Position numbers and translations under genes: made by a program. The notes under the pieces were generated by a model. It saw only the letters and a list, made by a program, of their open reading frames with translations. It did no database searches and was not told where the DNA came from. This document shows positions 1-5,515 of a stretch of 10,135 nt of DNA, in pieces. Positions within the stretch are counted from its first letter, which is position 1; each line of letters begins with the position of its first letter. Source of the DNA: Balneolia bacterium (lineage in GTDB: Bacteria; Bacteroidota; Rhodothermia; Balneolales; Cyclonatronaceae); contig PXDL01000318.1 of assembly GCA_003566395.1 (NCBI GenBank), forward strand, positions 1 through 10,135, given 5' to 3'.

Positions 1-687
1 CCGACCGGTAGCTCCTACACCGGAGAAGAGCTGCTTGCCCTTGCAGAGGTTCTGCGTGAACATCCCAATGTTGTGGTGCTTTCGGATGAAATCTATGAGT
101 ACATAGTTTTCGACGGCAGGCACGTATCTATGCTGAATGTTGCCCCCTGTATGAAAGACCGGTTCATTCTGGTGAATGGCTTTTCCAAAGGCTTTGCCAT
201 GACGGGATGGCGGCTGGGATATATTGCCGCGCCTCAATCTATCGCAGCGGGCGTTGGTAAAATTCAGAGTCAGGAAACATCGGCACCGAGCACGATATCA
301 CAAAAAGCCGGAGAAGCCGCTTATACCATGACTGAAGAATCTGCCCGGGCCGTATCAAAAATGCTTGAAGCTTTCAGAGAGCGGCGCGACTATTTTGTTG
401 ATGCGCTCAAAAACATCCCCGGCGTGGAATGCTTTACCCCGGGCGGGGCATTTTATGCCTTTCCGAATATTAAAACCTATCTGGGCCGCAAAACACCGGA
501 CGGAACCGTGATTGAAACGAGTACGGATTTATGCATGTATCTGCTTGAGCACCATGGTTTGGCGATTGTGCCGGGTGACGCATTTGGAGAACCCGACGGC
601 GTGCGCTTAAGCTATTCAGCTTCCATGGAAATGCTGCGTGAAGGCATCAGGCGATTTGAGAAAGGGTTACTCGCGCTTGAAGAATAA
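1..687 (+). CDS. Class I/II PLP-dependent aminotransferase (aspartate aminotransferase-like), 5' truncated by window edge
   Basis: The reading frame is open from base 1, so the start lies outside the window; 228 codons are visible, and about 165 N-terminal residues are probably missing given a family length near 395. The product would transfer an amino group between an amino acid (probably aspartate or a related one) and a 2-oxo acid in the cytoplasm, using pyridoxal phosphate. Seen directly: the PTGS remnant of the NPTG loop at the very start, SDEIYE holding the cofactor-binding Asp and Tyr, and the SKGFAMTGWRLGY block whose Lys (codon 187-189) should form the Schiff base. GVRLSYS near the C-terminus carries the Arg (604-606) expected to bind the substrate carboxylate. 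The fold-type I, subgroup I gamma assignment (AspB/AspC-like) is firm. Substrate is not, because aspartate, aromatic and alanine aminotransferases share these motifs. The 117-base gap before the next gene suggests a separate transcription unit. Confidence 0.93.
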   Translation, partial: PTGSSYTGEELLALAEVLREHPNVVVLSDEIYEYIVFDGRHVSMLNVAPCMKDRFILVNGFSKGFAMTGWRLGYIAAPQSIAAGVGKIQSQETSAPSTISQKAGEAAYTMTEESARAVSKMLEAFRERRDYFVDALKNIPGVECFTPGGAFYAFPNIKTYLGRKTPDGTVIETSTDLCMYLLEHHGLAIVPGDAFGEPDGVRLSYSASMEMLREGIRRFEKGLLALEE

Positions 688-688
688 T

Positions 689-718
689 TACTGACTAAGG
701 AAAGTAAAAAAGTCAGTA
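689..718. repeat. 8-bp perfect inverted repeat just after the aminotransferase stop
   Basis: TACTGACT (689-696) and AGTCAGTA (711-718) are exact reverse complements with a 14-base loop, starting two bases after the stop codon. No T-run follows directly, so it is not a classical terminator by itself. It could be a 3' stabilising hairpin or an operator for the downstream gene. Eight matched bases can also arise by chance. Confidence 0.35.
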
Positions 719-751
719 TCGGACTTACCGGTCTGATATGGCACATTTTTT
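717..751 (+). terminator. Possible weak rho-independent terminator downstream of the aminotransferase
   Basis: TATCGGAC (717-724) can pair with GTCTGATA (731-738), with one G-U wobble and a six-base loop. Seven bases later comes a run of six T (746-751). The stem is short and the T-run is offset, so this is a weak candidate. It shares two bases with the preceding inverted repeat, so the two hairpins cannot both form fully. Confidence 0.3.
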
Positions 752-804
752 GTAGAACACTGTAGCATCAGATACAGAAAACATCACACTTATTTTTTTA
801 GCGT

Positions 805-1095
805 ATGCCAACATATGAATACCTGCGTGAGGACGGGACCCGGTTTGAATTCCTCCAGAAGATGTCCGACAGCCCGCTGACCCGATGCCCTGAAACAGGC
901 CAAACCGTTAAACGAGTGATTTCAGGCGGAACGGGGGTAATTTACAAGGGTACGGGCTTCTACAATACGGATTATAAAAAACAGAGCGGCAACGGTTCGT
1001 CTGATGCATCGGCGGAAAAGCAGACTCCTGCCGCGTCGTCGGAGACCGCTGATACCAAACCGGGGAGTGAGACAGGCGGAAAAACTGACAATTAA
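805..1095 (+). CDS. FmdB-family small protein with a degenerate zinc ribbon
   Basis: A 96-residue protein starting MPTYEY, the hallmark opening of the FmdB family (CxxC_CxxC_SSSS type), followed by SDSPLTRCPETG, a Gly-rich segment and KGTGFYNTDY, all in family order. Family members normally carry two CxxC pairs that bind zinc. Here the first pair is absent (YLREDG in place of YRCxxCG) and the second keeps only Cys28, with Thr31 at the other position, so zinc binding by this ribbon is unlikely. Residues 58-96 are a hydrophilic Ser/Thr/Lys/Glu-rich tail, probably disordered. FmdB was first noted as a putative regulator of formamidase, but the function of most members is unknown. The ATG is chosen because MPTYEY aligns with the family start; no Shine-Dalgarno sequence precedes it. 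I am confident of the family and do not claim a function. Confidence 0.85.
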   Translation: MPTYEYLREDGTRFEFLQKMSDSPLTRCPETGQTVKRVISGGTGVIYKGTGFYNTDYKKQSGNGSSDASAEKQTPAASSETADTKPGSETGGKTDN

Positions 1096-1384
1096 TGGAG
1101 ATTCTCCGACGTATCGTATAATGTGCAGTGCGGCGTAGCGTTAGAGAGAGGTGATTTGATGACTTTTTTTATCATTTAAATTGTCTTTATTTTACGTTAC
1201 TCTGCAAGGTGGAACTAAAACAAGACGTTAAAAACCTGAGATTCTTTCCGATAGCGCCGGGAACGACTGATGCGCCCTACTGCTATACGTGTATTTATTG
1301 CAGATCGGCTGGGTAAAGTATCTGGATACCACAAGAGGTGTTGGTTTTGTAAGGTCTTTGAATGATTCGATACGATTTATTTTG
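1096..1384. other. Intergenic region, no convincing gene
   Basis: These 289 bases separate the FmdB-like gene from the regulator. They hold a small palindrome, GGAGA-T-TCTCC (1097-1107), an isolated TATAAT (1117-1122) with no partner -35 box at normal spacing, and a six-codon frame with a good ribosome-binding site (1159-1179). The regulator's frame stays open back to a GTG at 1289, but the added 32 residues do not look like part of the family. A promoter for the 1385 gene should lie here. I cannot place it confidently: no exact TAnnTTTG element of the Bacteroidota type is visible. Confidence 0.5.
1159..1179 (+). other. Hexapeptide reading frame with a strong Shine-Dalgarno, possible leader peptide
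   Basis: GAGAGGTG (1146-1153) sits five bases before an ATG that opens a six-codon frame (Met-Thr-Phe-Phe-Ile-Ile, stop TAA). It is one of only two clear Shine-Dalgarno sequences in the window. It could be a short leader peptide upstream of the regulator operon, the remains of a decayed gene, or chance. No amino-acid codon run or attenuator hairpin pair supports a classical attenuation leader. Confidence 0.12.
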
Positions 1385-1990
1385 ATGTCCAAGAATAAAG
1401 AGCGCACAACGGAATACAAAGAAGCTTTGGAATTGTTTGTAAGCTATTGGGGAGAAATGTCTTCCGAATGGGGTATTAACAAAACCATGTCGCAGATTTA
1501 TGCGTTGTTGTTTGCAGAGCCCGAACCCATAGATACAGACACCATCATGAAGGTGTTGAATATCAGCAGAGGAAATGCCAATATGAATGTGCGCAATCTG
1601 ATGCAGTGGGGTTTGGTTCATAAAGTTCATATTCCGGGCAAGCGCAAAGATTTCTTCACCTCCGAAAAAGACTTATGGACCACTGCCGCCCGGATAATCG
1701 GTGAACGGCAGAAACGCGAAATAAGCCCCATCAAAAAAACGCTGAACAAGTGCCGCGATATTCTTGAACACAATGAGGATGATGCCGCCGAAGTGGAGCA
1801 TTTCAAGCAGCGCCTCGAGAGTTTTTCGGAGTTTCTTCAGCTGTTCAATGATTTTTCCGAGGCCGTCCTTCCTTATATATCCGAGAAAAATGTGGACCAG
1901 ATAAAAGGCATTGTTGATATGGCCAAGATGTACAAACTTCAGCAAGAGCAGGAACAAGCCAAAGAAAAAGAACTCGAAGCCCTGAAATAA
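1385..1990 (+). CDS. GbsR/MarR-family winged-helix transcriptional regulator
   Basis: A 201-residue cytoplasmic DNA-binding protein, likely a homodimeric repressor. Residues about 10-30 resemble the opening helix of GbsR proteins (LFVSYWGEMSSEWG). Residues 32-95 form the winged helix: KTMSQIYALLF, then the helix-turn-helix around TIMKVLNISRGNANMNVRNL, then a wing containing GKRKDFF. Residues 110-200 are highly charged and helical, probably a dimerisation coiled coil. The ATG at 1385 is chosen because it puts the family's N-terminal helix at the right distance; the GTG at 1289 would add 32 atypical residues. No Shine-Dalgarno is seen. In Bacillus, GbsR represses glycine betaine synthesis and responds to choline. 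The effector here is unknown. The gene begins a tight + strand run with yraN and proline dehydrogenase, so it may regulate its own operon. The family call is firm; the target genes are inference. Confidence 0.85.
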   Translation: MSKNKERTTEYKEALELFVSYWGEMSSEWGINKTMSQIYALLFAEPEPIDTDTIMKVLNISRGNANMNVRNLMQWGLVHKVHIPGKRKDFFTSEKDLWTTAARIIGERQKREISPIKKTLNKCRDILEHNEDDAAEVEHFKQRLESFSEFLQLFNDFSEAVLPYISEKNVDQIKGIVDMAKMYKLQQEQEQAKEKELEALK

Positions 1991-2007
1991 TCCGGTCGCG
2001 CCCGGAT
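1990..2007. repeat. Short GC-rich hairpin between the regulator and yraN
   Basis: ATCCGG (1990-1995) and CCGGAT (2002-2007) are exact reverse complements around a six-base TCGCGC loop, starting at the last base of the regulator's stop codon. No T-run follows, so termination is unlikely. It may modulate the mRNA between the two genes or be chance. Confidence 0.3.
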
Positions 2008-2024
2008 CTACGTTGTTGTCATTT

Positions 2025-2405
2025 ATGGATAAACCAACCGCCCCCCACATTCAGCTCGGCCGCAAAGGTGAAGACCTTGCCGCGGCGTGGCTCGAATCAC
2101 ATGAAATCCGCGTTCTTGAGCGGAATTACCATTTCGAAAAAGCCGAAGTTGATATCATTGCCTATAACGGCAAACAGATTATCTTTGCAGAGGTGAAAAC
2201 CAGAACCGACAACCGGTTTTCAGAACCGGAAGATGCTGTTAATGATGACAAAAAAAAATCGCTGATGAAAGTGGCCGGCGCCTGGCTGTATGAACGCAAA
2301 ATGGAAGGCGCCCCGGTACGCTTCGATATTATTTCCGTTCTTTTAAAGCCGGGTGATGCCGACCCGGAAATTAAACATTTTGAAGGCGCGTTCTGGTACC
2401 TGTAG
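2025..2405 (+). CDS. yraN: YraN/UPF0102 family nuclease-fold protein
   Basis: A 126-residue protein, close to the usual 115-130 of UPF0102. It has a restriction-endonuclease-like core: LGRKGEDLAAAWL at residues 11-23 (Glu16), EVDII at 41-45 (Asp43) and FAEVKTRT at 54-61 (Glu56, Lys58). Glu16, Asp43, Glu56 and Lys58 together match the metal-binding E...D...ExK pattern of this nuclease superfamily, so the protein may be catalytically competent. The family is widespread; its physiological role is unsettled, with links to DNA repair or Holliday-junction-like processing proposed. The ATG at 2025 is preferred over the upstream TTG codons at 2013 and 2016 because it gives the normal family length. 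It lies 34 bases after the regulator and 40 bases before proline dehydrogenase, consistent with co-transcription but not with a shared biochemical role. Confidence 0.93.
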   Translation: MDKPTAPHIQLGRKGEDLAAAWLESHEIRVLERNYHFEKAEVDIIAYNGKQIIFAEVKTRTDNRFSEPEDAVNDDKKKSLMKVAGAWLYERKMEGAPVRFDIISVLLKPGDADPEIKHFEGAFWYL

Positions 2406-2445
2406 CACTTCAGTTTCTTTTTGACCTGTTAATTTTTTCTGTTGT

Positions 2446-3297
2446 ATGAAACTCCCCTACGCTTTCGCGAAACGTTTTGTAGCCGGTGAATCCCTCGATC
2501 AGGCGGTTCCCAAAGTGGCCGCCCTCAATGAGGCAGGCATCAAGGTAACTCTTGATCTGCTGGGTGAAAATGTAAAAGACCGCACCACCGCCGACGAAAC
2601 TCTGAGTCATTATATCGAGCTGCTTCAGGGCATCAGCGAGCAGGGCATCGACTCAACCATCTCCATAAAACTTACCATGCTTGGGCTGGATATCGACCGG
2701 GATTACTGCCGGGATAATCTCTTCAAGCTGCTTGATGTAGCCCGAAAGCACGATCAGTTTGTGCGTATTGATATGGAAGGAACCGATTACACCGAAGTTA
2801 CCATCGGTCTGTTTAAAGAAGCCTTCAAAGTATATGGCAAGCACGTAGGCATCGTGATACAAGCGTATTTGCATCGCACAAAAAAAGATGTAGAGGAACT
2901 TGCTTCTCTCGGTGCCGATGTTCGTTTGTGCAAGGGAGCATATAAAGAACCCGAAAGGCTCGCCCTGCAGAAAATGAGTGATATACGTGCCGCATATAAA
3001 GAGTACGCCGCCGTGTTGTTAGACAATACCATCTATCCGAGAATAGCTACCCACGACGACGAGCTGATTGAATGGGTGAAAACCTACACTACCGAAAAGG
3101 GGATCGGAAAATCAAGGTTTGAGTTTCAGATGCTGTACGGCCTCAGACTGGAAACCTGCAAAGAACTGGCCGCTCAGGGGTATAATGTGAGGATCTATGT
3201 TCCCTATGGCACCATGTGGGTCCCCTACTTTACAAGACGCCTGAAAGAGCGCAAAGAGAATATCTGGTTTGTTTTAACCACCATGTTCCAGAAATAG
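2446..3297 (+). CDS. Proline dehydrogenase (monofunctional, FAD-dependent)
   Basis: A 283-residue enzyme that oxidises L-proline to 1-pyrroline-5-carboxylate, passing electrons through FAD to the membrane quinone pool. It has the (beta-alpha)8 barrel signatures of the Pro_dh family in order: VTLDLLGE (residues 34-41), the DMEGTDY block, IQAYLHRT, RLCKGAY (160-166), YPRIATHD (197-204), EFQMLYG, and RIYVPYG (249-255) followed by the substrate-binding Arg264-Arg265 pair and the ERKENIW end. All expected active-site elements seem present. There is no fused P5C dehydrogenase domain and no partner P5C dehydrogenase in the window, unlike bifunctional PutA. Many relatives have about 20 more N-terminal residues. 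Here an in-frame TGA at 2422-2424 rules out such an extension and 2446 is the only ATG available. No Shine-Dalgarno is visible. The metallopeptidase gene starts only 13 bases after its stop. Confidence 0.93.
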   Translation: MKLPYAFAKRFVAGESLDQAVPKVAALNEAGIKVTLDLLGENVKDRTTADETLSHYIELLQGISEQGIDSTISIKLTMLGLDIDRDYCRDNLFKLLDVARKHDQFVRIDMEGTDYTEVTIGLFKEAFKVYGKHVGIVIQAYLHRTKKDVEELASLGADVRLCKGAYKEPERLALQKMSDIRAAYKEYAAVLLDNTIYPRIATHDDELIEWVKTYTTEKGIGKSRFEFQMLYGLRLETCKELAAQGYNVRIYVPYGTMWVPYFTRRLKERKENIWFVLTTMFQK

Positions 3298-3298
3298 G

Positions 3299-3304
3299 AT
3301 AGGA
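3299..3304 (+). promoter_or_regulatory. Shine-Dalgarno of the membrane metallopeptidase gene
   Basis: ATAGGA ends six bases before the ATG at 3311 and overlaps the end of the proline dehydrogenase gene region. It is the only good ribosome-binding site in front of a confident gene in this window, and it supports the 3311 start and translation from a shared transcript. Confidence 0.5.
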
Positions 3305-3310
3305 ATTCTG

Positions 3311-5425
3311 ATGAATCGCGGCCTGATGTGGTGGATGCTTGCGGCCTTGCTTTACGGCACGGTCCTGGCATTCATTCCGCTGCTGCGTGAACTGCACTTC
3401 CTTTCTGCCGCGCTTACGGCCTTACTGTCCGCGTTTGCCTCGGGCTGGATCGCAGCAGGGCAAACATTTCGGGCCAAACCCACCTCGGGTGTGCGCCTGC
3501 TGGCAGCAATTTTGCTCGTTGTATCGGCCCCGGCCCTTCCACTTATTATAAGCGGAATTTTCCGGGGATGTCTTTCCGGCGACGGGCTTGCGTACTGGCT
3601 GCTTATCCCCGCACCTTCCGCCATTTTAGGTTTTGCCCTCGGCCGCTATTTCAGCTTTCAGACGCGCTATTCCCGCCTTTGGACCATCTCGGTTCTGGTG
3701 ATCCTCGGCTTCGGATTACTTCTTTGGGAATTATTTAACTATCCGCAGGTCTATTTCCATAACCATGTCTGGGGCTACTGGCCCGGACCGGTGTACGACG
3801 ACATCGTTGAGTTGAATCCGGCTGTTATCCTTTTTCGGTTTATTACCCTGCTTTGGGCTGCTCTTTTTTGGTTAATGCCTTTTGTCAGGAATCGTAAAGG
3901 GGTTCGATTTCCGGTAGTACTTGTGCTGGCGGCTCTTATGCTAAGCTATCTGAATATGGGGCGGGCCGGAATTCTTTCCTCCGAATCCCTTTTGCAGCAG
4001 GTACTTGGCAACAAAATCGAAACCGAACATTCAATAATCTATTACGACCGATCCCTCCCGGATGATGACGCCCTGTGGATTGGCAGGCTGCACGATTTTC
4101 ACATTACGGAACTGGCCGCCCGGCTTGAAATTGATACGGCCGAACTTGATCCGGTCCATACGTATCTGTACAGAGACCGATGGCAGAAAAAACGGTTGAC
4201 GGGCGCTGGAGGAACCGTATATGTTCCTGTCTGGCAGCGGAACGGGCAGATTCATATACAGCGGGATGCCGTAGAGCGCGTACTGCGGCACGAGCTGGTT
4301 CATGTGCTGGCAAGAGAGTTCGGAATGCCGGTGGTTAACGCAAGTCCTAACATCGCGCTTGTGGAGGGTCTGGCGGTTGCGCTTCAAAGCGAGCGCTATA
4401 CATCAGGAACCCTGCATCAGATTGTTGCGGCTCAGGACAGCCTGCCCGGTGTGCAAAAAATGAATCGCCTTATGGGCCCGGCCGGATTTTATGCCATGAG
4501 CGGTCCGCTGAGCTACGCCCTTGCCGGGTCGTTTACCGAATGGCTGCTTCAGGAATACGATGTTGAACTTTTCAGGAAAGCCTACGCCACGGGACGAATC
4601 CGGACCGCATATCCCGTACCTTTCGGGGAGCTTGTTGACGGGTGGCATCAATTTTTGCGAACCGTTGAAACCGATACGGTTCAGGCCGGTATTTCAGACA
4701 GGGTTTTTTCGGCACCCGGCATTGCGGAAAAAACGTGCGTTTTCCATCCGGATAGAGCCGGGCGGCTGTATGATCAGGCTGAAATGCTTATTCAAAGAGG
4801 GCGGAAAGAGGAAGCTTTCAGGTTGCTCGCTGAATTCGTGAACGGCGGAGATAATGTGCCCGAACATATTCTTCGCTTGTGGGTCCGTCTGGCTCTTGAG
4901 CTGGAGGAAGCCGAACAAGTCCTGAAGAAGTTTGAGTCCGTCCCCCGTGAGCGGGATGCCTTTTCGACATCCCTTATCTATTTAGTGGCGGATGCATACT
5001 TTTTGTCAGGAGAGGAATCAACTGCGTTACTTTGGTTAGGTGATGCAGGTCAAAACAGCCGACTTCATAAACTCCGCACCGACAGGAATCTCAGGCTTCC
5101 ATACCTAAAAATGGAATACGGCTTGTTTACAGGGCCGACCGACGCACTTTCCGCAGAGCTGACGCCCTGGCTGCTGCGCTTTTGCATCCGGTTTGATCAG
5201 CAGCAGCAATGCGACGTTTCTGAGTTTGAGCAGCATGACGACGAATTAAGACGGTTTTATCCGGTCTATGAGACATGGATCATGGAATTAATAAAAACGG
5301 ATCGGTCGGATGAGGCCGGAAAGTGGATAGGTATGCTCGAGAACCAGCTGAACGATCCTGTCTCTGATCGGGCCAGAAGCAAGCGCATCAATGAGTTGAG
5401 ACGTATAAAGGAATTTGCAAATTAG
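3311..5425 (+). CDS. Multi-pass membrane protein with gluzincin-type metallopeptidase domain and helical-repeat tail
   Basis: A 704-residue protein in three parts. Residues 1-220 hold about seven hydrophobic segments (near 6-24, 30-50, 62-83, 93-110, 123-142, 171-192 and 200-217). A loop between the fifth and sixth carries the aromatic motif WGYWPGPVYDD (154-164). Residues about 235-450 look like a soluble zinc-peptidase domain: LRHELVHVL places HExxH at 327-331, and ALVEGLAV places the likely third zinc ligand at Glu352, the gluzincin spacing seen in peptidase MA-like proteins. Residues about 490-700 are helical with TPR-like pairs (for example QAEMLIQRGRKEEAFRLLAE). I infer a membrane-anchored zinc protease or protease-like chaperone, with the catalytic domain probably outside the cytoplasm. 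Substrate and named family are unknown to me. It sits 13 bases after proline dehydrogenase. Domain boundaries and topology are read by eye. Confidence 0.72.
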   Translation: MNRGLMWWMLAALLYGTVLAFIPLLRELHFLSAALTALLSAFASGWIAAGQTFRAKPTSGVRLLAAILLVVSAPALPLIISGIFRGCLSGDGLAYWLLIPAPSAILGFALGRYFSFQTRYSRLWTISVLVILGFGLLLWELFNYPQVYFHNHVWGYWPGPVYDDIVELNPAVILFRFITLLWAALFWLMPFVRNRKGVRFPVVLVLAALMLSYLNMGRAGILSSESLLQQVLGNKIETEHSIIYYDRSLPDDDALWIGRLHDFHITELAARLEIDTAELDPVHTYLYRDRWQKKRLTGAGGTVYVPVWQRNGQIHIQRDAVERVLRHELVHVLAREFGMPVVNASPNIALVEGLAVALQSERYTSGTLHQIVAAQDSLPGVQKMNRLMGPAGFYAMSGPLSYALAGSFTEWLLQEYDVELFRKAYATGRIRTAYPVPFGELVDGWHQFLRTVETDTVQAGISDRVFSAPGIAEKTCVFHPDRAGRLYDQAEMLIQRGRKEEAFRLLAEFVNGGDNVPEHILRLWVRLALELEEAEQVLKKFESVPRERDAFSTSLIYLVADAYFLSGEESTALLWLGDAGQNSRLHKLRTDRNLRLPYLKMEYGLFTGPTDALSAELTPWLLRFCIRFDQQQQCDVSEFEQHDDELRRFYPVYETWIMELIKTDRSDEAGKWIGMLENQLNDPVSDRARSKRINELRRIKEFAN

Positions 5426-5515
5426 CGGGTTAAACAAATAATTAATTTTTTTAATGAAAATTTTTTAATAATTTAATTCCGAGGTTTTTGAAGCGAATAC
5501 AGCACCTGGAATTAT
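5426..5515 (+). promoter_or_regulatory. AT-rich probable promoter region of the sensor kinase gene
   Basis: The 90 bases before the kinase contain an almost pure A/T stretch from about 5430 to 5478. Within it are two near-identical units, AATTTTTTTAAT (5444-5455) and AATTTTTTAAT (5459-5469), 15 bases apart. Such a tract could act as an UP element or as a curved binding site for a nucleoid protein. Exact -33/-7 boxes cannot be assigned. No terminator hairpin is visible after the metallopeptidase stop, so read-through from upstream is also possible. Confidence 0.35.

Noticed and set aside
1037..1111. 9-bp inverted repeat CGTCGGAGA / TCTCCGACG
   Set aside because: The arms are 57 bases apart with one inside the FmdB-like coding tail; no structure or function follows, so it is probably chance.
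1117..1122. Perfect TATAAT as a sigma-70 promoter
   Set aside because: No -35-like hexamer lies 16-18 bases upstream, and hosts of this type usually use a different -7 element.
1289..1384. GTG-started N-terminal extension of the regulator (32 extra residues)
   Set aside because: The added residues do not resemble the GbsR/MarR N-terminus, and the ATG at 1385 places the family's first helix correctly.
2013..2024. Alternative TTG starts for yraN
   Set aside because: They add only three or four residues, have no ribosome-binding site, and the ATG at 2025 gives the usual family length.
1673..2050. 125-residue minus-strand open frame
   Set aside because: It is antisense to the regulator; its Phe/Leu-rich composition mirrors the Lys/Glu-rich coiled coil on the + strand.
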